This document shows, piece after piece, positions 13,995 to 25,551 of a stretch of DNA of 64,000 nt; position 1 is the stretch's first letter, and every line of letters starts with the position of its first letter. The notes beneath the pieces were generated by a model. That model was not told the origin of the DNA, searched no databases, and saw only the letters and a list, made by a program, of their open reading frames with translations. The position numbers were made by a program, and so were the translations under genes. Source of the stretch: Sparassis latifolia (taxonomy: Eukaryota > Basidiomycota > Agaricomycetes > Polyporales > Sparassidaceae); contig CM031560.1 in the NCBI GenBank assembly GCA_018466975.1, positions 1,178,001-1,242,000 on the forward strand, in the 5' to 3' direction.

Positions 13995-16514
13995 ATGGAC
14001 CGTCCACAAGGGGCGTATTTGGCTTCCTTCCTATTTCACAGCGTACGTATCATCACCGTATCTATGCATCGCTGTATCGTGTGCTAATCACTGCATATCT
14101 GGTACGGTGTAGAATGATTCTCCCATTGAAAGATCTAGAAGTGGTCACTGGCAGATGGAGACGAGCTCCCTTCAAGATGTCTCAGATCTTTCTAGTCGGA
14201 GACCCGCCGGCAGTAATCTGGAGAATCACCGGCCAACAAATTCATCCAGTTATCCACGTCATCGGTCCCCCTTCTTTCCTCGTGTAGCTACGGGAAACAC
14301 AACGGTGCGTTGATGGATATGTGAGTGACCATCGAGGTCTTACTCATGAGTAGTATTCAAAGTATTCGAAGTCTTCAAGTTCGAAGAAAGGAATTTCCAC
14401 TTTTGATATCTCTGCCGTTGAAGTGCAGGAGGAAAGTAAAGATGAAGTGAGGCAGATTTCTTCTTCCGTGCTTCTAAGCTAATTTTGTGAACTAAATGTG
14501 CAGCCTGTGAAATTACCCACACCACCACTCCAGGACGATCATCCAGATACATCTGCGGCATGGGCCAAGTGTGCCAAAGATCTCTGGGAACATGACGAAG
14601 CTGCTGTTAAAGAGTGGAAGGAGGAGATTGACACACTCCTTGTCTTTGTGGGTATTGCTCATATTCCAAAATTTACCCTGCCGCAACATCACGGCTGGTG
14701 GGTTCCCTGACTGATATACTTGGAACAGGCTGGTCTCTTCTCTGCTGTCCTGACAGCATTTAACGTGCAGGCTGCATTTTCTGGTAACGGGTCGGGGGGT
14801 CTTTCAAACTCCTCTCCGCCTACATATGTTGCCGCGAATGCTCTGTGGTTCGCGAGCCTCGTCTGTAGTCTCGCATCGGCATCCATCGGTATCTCAGTGA
14901 AGCAATGGCTGAATCACTACACTACACGCAATTCCACTATCTCTCGACAGAGTGTTCGCATCCGACAATTCCGGTATCGTGGCTTAATCAGATGGCGAGT
15001 CGTCAATATCAAGAATTTTCTACCTGTTTTACTACAGACTGCCCTCTCACTGTTCTTCCTGGGCCTATTGCTTATCCTCTGGAACATGAACAGAGTTGTT
15101 GCCAGCACCACGACTGCGCTTGTGGTGTCCCTGGCGCTTTTCACCTCGAGCACCGTGATGCTCCCGGCAATTGCCTGCGACTCCCCATACAAATCAGCAC
15201 CGGCGTGGTGGTTCTTTCTCGTGACTCGGTGGACCAATATCACATTTGCCACATCTTGGAGATACCTGAAGCATCGGTTGCGGACCATTCTCTACAAGAT
15301 TGTGCGCCAGGAGTCGTACGATGGTTCTACAGATCCGGTGTACCTCTTCAATGTGCGGCCATATAGGAATTGGACCGAGCGCGAGATCCTCTACGTGCGT
15401 TCGCTGACCTCTCCAATCGACTCCTATGCGCTGGCTAAGGCGGATGAGACAATGATGGATGACACTTTCCTCGATGAGGTCATCAGACCCTGTCTCCAAG
15501 ACATCGCGCTCGAGGACGCGCTTCCCTGCTACTACTCCATCTTGCAATATAGAGCGCACAGGTTCAAGGACAACCTCCCAGATTGGAACGGTGACGAACA
15601 CGACGGACATGCCATCGTCACCATGGGGCAGATGACGATTGACATGCTATCTCGGATTTCCTCCGCAGATCATGATTCCGTCTCACATCAAAAACGTCTT
15701 TTTGAACTGTTGGACAGGCTCTTTGAAGCAAGACCTGCCGGAATCCCAGCGGGTTACGGACGCCTCTTAGGTATATTGACCAAGATGCTGGGGGATAATG
15801 TCGCCGCCGCCGCTGCCATTCGTGAAACGGCATTCGCATGGATCGTCAAGTTGGCAGTGCACCACCAGATTGACGCTGCTGAGAAAGATGGTCAGCGATC
15901 TCTTGGAAAGATGTTGATCATCGCTGACGGTGTTCCAACAGATGCTCTAGCAATCGTTGCGTACGCGGCGGCCATCCGAGAGGTCCACGACGGCCCAGCG
16001 TACCCTCGGGCATGTCTCGCCGGGCTGCACGTTTCCGAGCTGCTAACAAAGGACGACGACTACAAGTCCTTGCGAGGCGAACTGAAGGACATGCTCGACT
16101 CCCTGGAGGGCTACCTGTCCGTCCCCGCCTCGCAGGTCATCGCCGATCGCGCAAACCTTATTTCGTTCATCTGCTTCCTCCCGAGCGTAGTCAAGCTCGG
16201 GAGGCGGGATGCCGGCTTGGTGTCGGCAGGCCTCGTCGAGCTTCTCCTTAAAGTCTTTGAGCACTCTCTGGATGTGCTTTCTTCGTCGGAGTTCAGAAAG
16301 CAAGAGGTGATGGCGAGTCAGGTTGTGCAGCGAATTTTGAGCGACCTCCGGAGCCTGCAAGAGGAGTTGCGAGCCGCTGTGAGTCTTATATGCTGTAGTT
16401 GACGCGCTCCGTCTGATTACTGGTCGATGGTTATCGCCTCAGGAAGGGAAATCTCCCCAGGATGAATCGCTCCCAGAAGGCATCACTTCGAACGAGCAGG
16501 CTAGTGCGCGGTAG
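13995..16514 (+). CDS. DUF6535-domain membrane protein
   Basis: Exon 1 (from ATG 13995) gives MDRPQGAYLASFLFHS. Exon 2 is Ser/Arg/Pro-rich (SDLSSRRPAGSNLENHR). Exon 3 ends EVQEESKDE, and exon 4 gives PVKLPTPPLQDDHPDTSAAW and WKEEIDTLLVF. The large exon beginning AGLFSAVLTAFNVQAAFSG carries the DUF6535 signature: a helix after VFAGLFSAV, ANALWFASLVCSLASASIGI with VKQWL just after it, and two further helices (LPVLLQTALSLFFLGLLLIL; TTTALVVSLALFTSSTVMLP). The remaining ~380 residues are soluble and helical. The last intron starts after EELRAA and the final exon gives EGKSPQDESLPEGITSNEQ; reading straight through instead would stop at 16402. The family is abundant in Agaricomycetes and its function is unknown. 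Confidence 0.85.
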
Positions 16515-16802
16515 CACTGATGTCACCCGGTGTCTTACATTTTTCTTGTGAATAACTTATTCTCAGTCAATTCTTTTGGATTTTGTGTTCATGGCCCCAC
16601 CTGACGCTTTGTCTTCTCTGAGTAGCACTGAAGTAGTCCTCGGCAACAGAATGATCGCCACTGTGTCTAGCCTCGGTCAAGCTGAAGCCACTTTCAAGCC
16701 AAACTGTCGTCCAAGTGATAATACAAAATGAAGCAGCCACTTCTCGCTATCCTACAAGCCAACAATAGCTGCTAGATTCAATCAAATATAGGTATACCAA
16801 GC

Positions 16803-17784
16803 TCACCGCCGAGATGCGCGCCTCCTAGATGCATGCTTCATTTTATGCACCTTGGGAACTGCACCTACACCTCCCTCCTCCATGCGCAACGGTACCAGCG
16901 GAAATTCTACGATACCCCGCCATGCGCGCTGAATAGCGTGGTGCTCCAGAGTATACTTCACGCTGTCTGGCTCCCTCATATCCGTTGCCATTCTGCGATA
17001 CAAGCTGGGAGGGTAGGCCGGCGTGTTACGCAAGATGTAGTCTCTATTCAGCGGGCACGACATGAACAACGCATCTCTGCGGCGTGAAGCAAACGTACCT
17101 GATTTTCTTCTCCTGCGCTGTCGCGCTGGCGATTGCGCCCGTCTTGCGCAGGAGACGCGCATAATTCGCGCGCGCCCAGAGCTCCGACTTCACCCCCAGT
17201 TTATGCTCCTGGAGGGGCCCCTCGTAGTATTCGAACGCATCGCGGAAGATCTGCAGCGCCTCCTGCTCCTTTTCGGGTGCCTTCTGGATGGCGCACGCAA
17301 GGTAGAGCATGGGGAGGACATCTCGATCGTCTGCATCGTTCTGCTCTGTGTAGTCGCGCAGCATCTGGCGCAGGAATGGCTCGGCCTCTGCAATGCGCGT
17401 CGGCAAGGAGAACTGTGAGGGGTATGGTGAGCCTCTGATGAGACTACGACATCGGCTAGTGCAAGGGATAAAATATCTCACACGGCAGGCACAGAAACTA
17501 CAGATACTGGACCGAGAGGGCTATGTACTCACTCTGAGCAACTTGGAGAGCTGCCAGTAGCACCTCTCAAGGAACCACCGGACCGTGTACATCATCTGGT
17601 CAGAGGTGGTGACCTCGGGTGTCAGCACACCTATCGCACGCCAGTCTTCTTCAGAGCCGTCGAGGACCATCGCGATGATAGCTTTGAGCTCGTTGATACC
17701 CTTCGCCTGGTCGGCAGCGCTGAAGTGTTCCTCAAACTTCTCCCGGTAATCATCACTAAATATTTCCAGATAAAAGGCCGACAT
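16803..17784 (-). CDS. Unrecognised TPR-like protein, copy 1
   Basis: Three exons. Exon 1 begins MSAFYLEIFSDDYREKFEEH and ends in YWQLSKLLR. Exon 2 gives FSLPTRIAEAEPFLRQMLRD, LPMLYLACAIQKAPEKEQEA, LQIFRDAFEYYEGP and ELWARANYARLLRKTGAIAS; the helix pairs with small residues at the turns look like tetratricopeptide repeats. Exon 3 contains YPPSLYRRMATDMREP and ends GAVPKVHKMKHASRRRASRR, a basic tail. About 275 residues, no signal peptide or membrane helix. It is about half identical by eye to the gene at 18573-19604, which lies in the same orientation with the same intron places. I do not know the family and propose no function beyond a possible protein-binding scaffold. Confidence 0.75.
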
Positions 17785-17989
17785 ATGTTCTCTGGAATAA
17801 TGGGGCGAAGATGCGCAGAGGCGAGGGACGGACTCGAGAGCTGGAAGTCAGGAGTAAGTCACAGCGTCCAATAGACGCGTTTGTCACGTGAATTGTGGCG
17901 TTTCCGCTACTGACGCGTTCCGAGTCGACGAGTGAAGTCCTACTAGTGGCGTCCGAGTCCTCGCTAGCTTTACAACCCCGCTCACACGG

Positions 17990-18250
17990 AGAATGGTGTT
18001 GAATTTATGCATGCTTCGCTTCATGGATCTTTGGAATAGCACCTGTGTGTCCCTCAGCCAATGCTGTACATGTGGAATACCACATATTGAGGAACTTTCC
18101 AGCCTGGAACTGGCAGTATATAGGCTGACGGAATATACTCTGAGGTCAATATCACCACGTCGCAGCATTATTCGGGCGTGAGCATCATGGAAATCGTGTT
18201 CTTGAACACGGTCATCCTGATCGACTTCGCCTGATGGCAAAGTCGAATTA
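17990..18250 (-). pseudogene. Decayed 3' end of a third copy of the TPR-like gene
   Basis: On the + strand, 18004-18055 (ATGCATGCTTCGCTTCATGG and onward) aligns over about 50 bp with the 3' end of copy 1 (16829-16878, ATGCATGCTTCATTTTATGC). On the coding (minus) strand one frame reads GAIPKIHEAKHA followed by a stop, matching GAVPKVHKMKHA of copy 1 and GEVPKVHEMSHA of copy 2. Upstream, the match fades within 100 bp and all frames are broken, and no exon 1 or exon 2 relic is clear. It sits between the two intact copies, in the same orientation. Confidence 0.62.
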
Positions 18251-18572
18251 GCGCTCAAAAGCCTCAGGATATTCCTCACAAGGTATTGAAGGCCGACAGG
18301 AGTAGATAATGCCACCAAGCTGGTTCCCTCAGGCGATTTGTTGTCATATCTGAGCTACACACGACGTAAGCACCAGTGTGAGATTTCAAGCTTTGATGCT
18401 TCACGGCTGAGTTTACGCGGTAACGGCAGCCGCCTCACGTTGACGGATGGAAGAATGAGCACTAATAACTATACTGCACATACTAAGTGGACGACTAGAG
18501 ATCAGGAATGAATATGCAAGAGACAAATGAGCAATTCCACTGCCTAGATCGCCTGGCTCTAAGTAGCGTACA

Positions 18573-19604
18573 TTAACTGCGTCGTCCTCCCCGGCGTCGT
18601 TTAGGTTTCTTAGGAGCGGCGTGACTCATTTCATGCACCTTCGGAACTTCGCCTGTCCCTCCGACGGCCTGCATCTGTTCATGCAATGGCACATTCGGCG
18701 ATATGTGACTGGGCATCTCTCCGATGTGTCGCAGCGATCGGCGGACGAGAGGATGGTCCCAAGTATACTTGAGGCTGTTCTCCTCAGTATCATCCACGAG
18801 GACCTTGCGGTATTCGCTCGGCGGGACACCGAACGGGTGATTGACCATATAGGTCCTGGAAGGCGAGATCAACGACTCATGATCGTGTTCAAACACTCAA
18901 GACACACCTGATCTTCTTCTCCTGCTCTTCTGCATCGGCGACCTTGCGCATCTTCCTCAACAGACGCGCAAAGTTTGCCCGCGCCCACAATTCCGACTTG
19001 TACCCCATGGGGTTTCCCTTGGGACCTTCATAATAATCGAAGGCCTCGCGGAAGATTTCCAACGCCTCTTGTTCGTTTCCGAGGACCTTCTGGATAGAAC
19101 TGGCGAGATAGAGCATGGGGAGCGCGTCCTTTATTTCACCATGGTGAATATCGTTGAAATCGCGCACAACGATGCGCAGATAAGGCTCCGCCTCAGCTAT
19201 GCGCGTTGGGACGGAAAACTGCGGGGTAGAGGCGGTATCCGGTAAGCACAGCCTTTCTATTCAGATGGCGAGGCCAGTCGATGGAAAATGTTGGATGCAA
19301 GCTGGGATGGAAATGGAGGAAAATAAAATTCATGACAGCTACATACCCTGAGGAACAATGCCATCTGCCAATAAGACATGTTGAGGCAATCCGCCACTCT
19401 CCTGCCCTTCTGTGCCTGCAGATCCCCCGGCTTCATCACACCCATCATAAGTAGGTCCCCGTCTGTGCCATGGCGCACGCGCTCTATCATATTTTTCAGG
19501 GCACGGACGGTAGTCTCCTGTTGCTGTGGGGTCATGTTCTCCTCGAACTTCCCTCGGAAATCTTCCGTCAGTAGTAGGTCGGCGATCAATATCCTGCCTG
19601 GCAT
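18573..19604 (-). CDS. Unrecognised TPR-like protein, copy 2
   Basis: The exon structure is the same as copy 1. Exon 1 starts MPGRILIADLLLTEDFRGKF and ends MSYWQMALFLR. Exon 2 gives FSVPTRIAEAEPYLRIVVRD, ALPMLYLASSIQKVLGNEQE, ALEIFREAFDYYEGP and ELWARANFARLLRKMRKVAD. Exon 3 gives TYMVNHPFGVPPSEYRKVL, SLKYTWDHPLVRRSLRHIGE and GEVPKVHEMSHAAPKKPKRR, ending in a strongly basic tail (RRRGGRRS). The conserved blocks between copies are the TPR-like middle and the VPKVHxM element just before the tail, which suggests the tail motif is functional, for instance in nucleic-acid or nuclear-import contacts; that is inference. Two ACGCGT sites lie at 19763 and 19785, upstream of the start. Confidence 0.77.
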
Positions 19605-19906
19605 TGCAGTTGCGAGTGAAGCGTTGCTGAGGATTGGAAACCTTGTAGCAGCTCAGCTAGCGCGAGTATATATGATAGCAATACAAACGTCAAAACTAGT
19701 CATGTATATCTGCCGCTCAGGTAGGAACCCCGTGAGTACTAAGGCGTGTCATGTGAACCGAGACGCGTGTATTGAACGCCACCGACGCGTCTCCCTGAGC
19801 GTGGCGGAGGAATGACGAGCCGCGAAAAGTCCAATCCAATATGCATTCTTCGACATAGTTCTACCAGCTTCCATCAACATGACGTTTGGCCCCGGTCCAA
19901 TACGAG

Positions 19907-22114
19907 TCACGCGGTAAGATCACACTCGTAAGGCCGCAGCGCGCACCAAAGCGGCTGCAGTGGGATCGTGCGGATGCCGCGCTGCTGCATGCGGAATGAG
20001 ACCTCGTGCAGGCGGGGGAGAGCAGAGTCACCGTCTCCGCCTGCTCCGGACCAGAAAACTTCTGCAGAGACGGCCGCGCGAGGCCATACAATCGGATCGA
20101 GGTTCGACGGACTCGATTGTTCGGTCCAAAGGTTCTGCTGGCCTGCATACACAACAGTCAAGATATGATGGATGCAGCAAGAGCGGAAGACTCACCGCCC
20201 ATGATCAGCTTGGCTTGTTCTGCGGTGAGGTTGGCGACGGGGTCGAATGTGTACGCATATTGCCAGGTTTTGAAGGGATCGCACCAGCTGTTGCTGTTTG
20301 GGGAGTATACAGGGTCAGAAATAATTGATTGCGTGGACTAGGCATAATACGCACCCAGACGGGTCGGCACCTATCCATTCGCCAGCGCCGCAGTCCTGAC
20401 GAACAGAAAGGTCAGAGACAGGCGGAGCCGGTGCATGGTAATGTGATAACGACCAGATAAAAGTAGTTCGATGCGGCATGTATGACCCGGAATCCCTTCT
20501 CGACTACAGCTTGAACATCGTCTGAGGATATCCAGACCCTATGTGGCCAACTCAGTCAACACCACAAACCGGATAGGCAGAAGGCGCAAGCTCACAGAAC
20601 AAACGTGTTGTTAGAAAGGGTCAGATTGTAGTCCAGAACCTGTTCTGCATCATATTTCGGCCCAACTTTCCTGAAAATGAAAATACAGAATCTGGCTCAC
20701 CTTCCCAGACTGCGGGTGTCTTGCCTGCCGCTATCAGCGCACCATGGGTCTGCGCAGTGAAGTCACTGAGCGCGTCATTGAACGACAAACCAGTCATATT
20801 GAGGTCGAGCTGTGTCTCGTAATCGTCGTCGAAACACGGCATGTTGATCTCGTCACCGCCAGTGCTGACTATCGTCGACGGGAACATCTTTGCGACCTGC
20901 ATGAAGAGCCCTGCAGTCCAGTTCGCTACAGTAGCGTTCGTGAAGCGCAGTTGGCCTGCTGGGGGCTCTGGCAAGGTGGCTGTCAGGGAGTGAATGCAAG
21001 AGAAACTAGGATGTGAGCAAACCAGCGGCATAGGTAGCCCAAGGGTGAGCCTGGTTGCAGGCGACGAAGTCAGGATGGGCATCTGCGATGGCTGCTGTGT
21101 GTCCCGGGGTGTCGATCTCCACCATGACATCGATCCCGCGCTAGCATCCGTATGTGAGCAAATCACCGCATCTGACACCTTTAACACGAACTTACTGCAC
21201 CAGCATATGTAACGATATCTGCAACGTCTTGCGGAGTGTACACCATTGACGGAGCATACGCTCCGTAAGTGGAGAGTTCCATGTATCCTGGAATTTGCAA
21301 CGAGAAGCTCTGGCTGTCGACGACATGCCAATGGAATTGGTTGATCTACAACAACTGTGACATATAAGTAGAATTTCGAGGGATGAGGCAGACCTTGACT
21401 AGTTCAGCGGCATCGAGAGTGCGCAAAATGTCAGACACTGGGAAGCTGATGGACGGTTGACATAAGCAGTCAAAACACCGTAGAAGGTGAAAGTACGTAC
21501 TAGTTTCGCGCAGTGTCGAGCAGAAGACCGCGATAGGGCTGGACATTTCATGGTGAGCGACCGAAAGGAATGTACCGTGTACGTGTACTAACAAACGCAG
21601 GGTAATCTGCTATCTGCATAGGCGTGGAAAGCGTGTAGATCGTGCCATTGTAAGTGTACCATAGTTGGCTGAACGTAGTCAGTCCTCGGAAGAGCCCAAG
21701 CGTCGAGGTAGCCGTGATCGTCGCCGGCGAGCCATCGCAAGGGAGAGTCAAGTTGTAAGCCTCATCCCTCTCTTCGAGCGCCTTCTGCGCCTCCTCGGTG
21801 ATAGAGAGTACTGAAGATCCAGGCACGAGCGACAAAGTCAACTCAGATAAATACTTTGAGCTCTCTAAGGCGCCGACATCACTAGCTCCCCGCCCGACAA
21901 TGAGGCGCCCGAGGTCGTCCGTGAAGAGGTACGTCTTGACACGCTCGATAGCATCGTACACGTCATCGGGCACATCAGGGATATTAGTGGTAATAGCGAG
22001 CCCGTACGATAAGCGAACCGCACTCGAGCCGTTCACCACGCTCTGAGGCAGAGGCCAGAGGGCGTACACTGGCGCAAGAGAGGCCACTAGCGCTGCAGCT
22101 GCGAGGACCTTCAT
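19907..22114 (-). CDS. Secreted beta-N-acetylhexosaminidase, GH20, copy 1
   Basis: Releases terminal GlcNAc/GalNAc from chitooligosaccharides and N-glycans; in fungi it works outside the cell or in the wall with chitinases. A signal peptide MKVLAAAALVASLAPVYA precedes LWPLPQSV, the start of the GH20b domain. Further blocks are STLGLFRGLTTFSQLWYTY, then the catalytic barrel with FPVSDILRTLDAAELVK, INQFHWHVVDSQSFSLQIPG, RGIDVMVEIDTPGHTAAI and the catalytic Asp-Glu pair in VSTGGDEINMPC. The last exon holds WTEQSSPSNLDPIVWPRAA and ends ALRPYECDLTA. Several introns. Complete by length (about 550-560 aa). The start at 22114 is chosen because it begins the signal peptide; an upstream in-frame ATG at 22144 would spoil it. 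It stands in tandem with copy 2, same orientation. Confidence 0.93.
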
Positions 22115-22709
22115 GGTGGGTTCTGGAAAGAGGCTGACACTCAATCCGTGCTCCAGGAGATAGCATTCTTATTCTTTACTACCTTAAACCTGTTCGTAAA
22201 TCCAATCGACATAATCTCTCATCGCGTGTACTCGCGAGTCAGAGAACCTAGACTCATGACCGCTGTTCGAAGGCCATCACTGTCCTAAATTAGACTGGAG
22301 TTTGTTATCAGCAGCATCCCAATTTATATATGCCGTCGACTCACCATGGACACAGTTACAGCTTCCGAGGGCACAGCCGGCATTGCGAAGGTCCACATGG
22401 TGGGCGAACGCTTGGAGTCTCGGGTGAAATTCGGACGTCCTTTCGCCACGGTCACGTGACCGCGACGCGTTAGACGCCTTACAGCTCGGGGACCAAATGT
22501 ATGTGACTGTAGAATCGCGACAGAGCAGAGAATGCTTCTGATTAGAACTCCTCCAACTTCAAGGACACCAGAACTAGTAGTGTCAATGGTCTATCCTATG
22601 AGCAAAGCAACCGAAAATATGCATTCAAAGTCCCGGTCTGAACTAAACCAAGAGTTCGGGAAAGGTCCATAAGTCCATCACAATCCGCTATGGGATAGAA
22701 ATATCCACG
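22115..22709. promoter_or_regulatory. Region between the two GH20 genes (promoter of copy 1)
   Basis: The region holds the 3' end of copy 2 and the promoter of copy 1. A palindromic TCACGTGA lies at 22452-22459 and ACGCGT at 22465-22470. No coding frame is supported. Confidence 0.45.
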
Positions 22710-24910
22710 TCACGCTGTAAGGTCACAGGCGTAGGGCCTCAGCGCACACCAGAGGGGTTGCAGCGGAATGGTGTGGATACCGCGCTGCTGCATACGGAAC
22801 GAGACTTCGTGCAGGCGAGGCAGCGCCAAGTCAACATTGCCAAACGGCCCACTCCAGAAGAGCTCCGCCGAGGACGCAGCGCGAGGCCAAACGACGGGGT
22901 CCAAGTTGGATGGGCTCGACTGTTCAGTCCACAGGTTTTGCTGACCTGAACGCATGGATACCAAAATCAACGACGGGGGGTTGGCAGAGATATGGAAATG
23001 GCCCTACCGCCTTTCACAAGCTTGGCTTGTTCAGCCGTGAGGTTTGCAATGGGGTCGAACGAATAAGAGTATTGCCAGGTTTTGAATGGATCGCACCAGC
23101 TGTTGCTGTTTAACGAGCAAACACTGTCAGAGCAGACAAACGTGAAAGACAATGGCTACAAACCCAGCCGGGTAATCTCCTACCCATCCGCCACCTCCAC
23201 AGTCCTATACAAAAGGCCAGTCAGTCAGATACGCGCAACAAGAACAGCACATATACCGACAAGATAGAAGTAGTTCGAAGCTGCATGAATGATCGGATAT
23301 CCTTTCTCTGCGACAGCGAGCACATCGTCGGAGGAAATCCAGACCCTAAAGGTGTGCGCTCAGAACGGGCTTATGTACCCTAGTAGAGCGTTACTCACAG
23401 GACGTAAGTATTAGTCGGAAGTGATAAGTTGTAGTTCAAAATTTGTTCTGGAACAGAAATAATCAGCCGCCATTCCCCACAAACAATACCCCTCGCCAAC
23501 CTTCCCAGACCGCAGGCGTTTTGCCAGCGGCATAGATGACATCGTGTGTCGCCGCCGTAAAGTTGGCCAGAGCATCGTTGAACGTGCGTGCAGTCGTATT
23601 AAGGTCCAGCTGCGTCTCATAATCATCGTTGTAACATGGCATGTTGATCTCATCTCCACCTGTGCTGATGATGGAAGATGGGAACATCTTGGCGACCTCT
23701 GCGAAGAGCGAGGCCGTCCATTGCGCGACTGTCTCGTTCGTAAATCGTAGTTGACCAGCGGGAGGCTCTGCGTGTTCATGTGAATAGAAAATTCAGCCAA
23801 GCGAAGTGAGATACCAACCATTTGCGTATGAAGCCCAAGGGGTGGCCTGGTTGCACGCAACGAAGTCCGGGTGAGCATCAGCGATAACCGCAGTATGGCC
23901 AGGAGTATCAATTTCGACCATGACATCGATACCGCGCTGCAAGTCATCCAGTCAGGGATGCCAAGTTCTATAAACCAGCTTGAACAACTCACTGCGCCAG
24001 CGTATGAGATAATGTTCGCCACGTCTGCTGGGGTATATACCATCGATGCGGAATAAGCACCGTAGGTTGCAAGCTCTTCGAAGCCAGGAATAATGAGCGG
24101 GAAACTCTGGCTGTCGACTACATGCCAGTGGAACTGGTTGATCTAAGGTAACTGTGAGTTGGTGATGCAACCATGCCAGCCGGAAGCGACAAACCTTGAC
24201 CAATTCTGCAGCATCCAACGTACGCAAAATATCGGACACGGGGAAACTTATCCAAGTTAAGCATACATCTCGAATGAGCAATTGAGAACACGCACTAGTT
24301 ACGAGCGGTGTCAAGCAATAAACCGCGGTATGGCTGAGTGCCATACTATAAGAATCAAAAGCAGAGTACTAGGCGAACCACGTACATATGCAGGATAGTC
24401 TTCGATCTGTAGAGGAGTAGACAGCGTATAGATGGTGCCATCGTAGGTATACCACAATTGCGTAAATGTCGTCAGACCTCTGAACAGCCCGAGTGTCGAA
24501 GTAGCCGTGATCGTAGCTGGAGAACCATCACTTGGCACAGTCAAGTTATACGCCTCGTCCCGATCATCAAGCGGTTTCTGAGCCTCCTCGGTGATAGAGA
24601 GCACGGACGAACCAGGCGCGAGCGAGAGCTGCAACTGGTTCAAGTATTGCGACGTCTCAAAAGAGCTGACATCGCCAGAACCGCGTCCCACGACGAGCCG
24701 CTCGAGGTTATCCGTGAAGAGGTAAGTCTTTGTGCGCTCGATGGCATCGTACACGTCTGACGCTGCATGCGGGAAGTCCGCAACAATATGGAAGCCGTAC
24801 GATAGGCGCAGCGCCGTGGAACCGTTCGTGAGGCTCTGGGGCAACGGCCAGATAGCTCGCACCGGAGCGAAAGTGGCGGTCAAGGCAGCAGCGATGCAGG
24901 CCAGCTTCAT
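22710..24910 (-). CDS. Secreted beta-N-acetylhexosaminidase, GH20, copy 2
   Basis: The architecture equals that of copy 1. A signal peptide MKLACIAAALTATFAPVRA is followed by IWPLPQSLTNGS, then STLGLFRGLTTFTQLWYTYD, FPVSDILRTLDAAELVK, RGIDVMVEIDTPGHTA and the catalytic SSIISTGGDEINMPC. The last exon has WTEQSSPSNLDPVVWPRAA and ends LRPYACDLTA. Intron places agree with copy 1, so the pair arose by tandem duplication of the whole gene. The exons are more similar than the introns. Copy 2 has an aspartate-to-glutamate-conserved active site and no visible break, so both copies look functional; they may differ in pH range or substrate, but nothing in the sequence settles that. Confidence 0.93.
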
Positions 24911-25551
24911 GGAGGGCAAGAGCTGCACACTGGACAGGGGCACACGCAGAATTCAGGAAGACCGCACTCAAGCTCTTGTAGGTCTTCCGGGAGGGAAAAC
25001 CATCAAACGCTACAATGATCTCTCACGCGTGGGCTTTCGACTCGGACCACCAGGCGATGAGACAGCGGACACGTCGGAGCGCATCGCCTAGATTAGACAT
25101 GTCTCCCCGTGAATCTCTATCAGGACGGTCGTCTCTATATCTGTCGACAGAGTTACTCACGGGGCGAAGGCGCGGCAGCTGTGACCTGCCAATGAACTTG
25201 AGCGGCGTGAAGGGTCCACATGCTCGTAGTTCATTATCGAAGCTCTGTGTCGTTGATGCATCACTGGATATCGAGAGCATCATGGTGGTAGACGTTGAAC
25301 AGCGCTAGCTGAGACAGGCACCGCCGTCGCAGCCGAGGATAGATACTGTCCATCGCGACTGTCAGCGCGTCACAAATATTTATCTCCAACCGCACTCAGC
25401 TGACAGCAACAATGTATTAAGGAGGGAACATTTTGCCATACCTACATGTACTGCGCCCTGTTCATCATAGGAAGTGCCTACATAACCATACCGGTAGGTA
25501 ATCATGCGACCTTCTAACACAAGCATGGAAGAAAGACATCGTTGTAGCTCT
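24911..25551. other. Gene-free stretch between GH20 copy 2 and the ENTH gene
   Basis: The region holds the GH20 promoter and the 3' UTR of the ENTH gene. A frame of 86 codons on the minus strand (25023-25283) shows no domain and no splice continuation. Confidence 0.45.
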
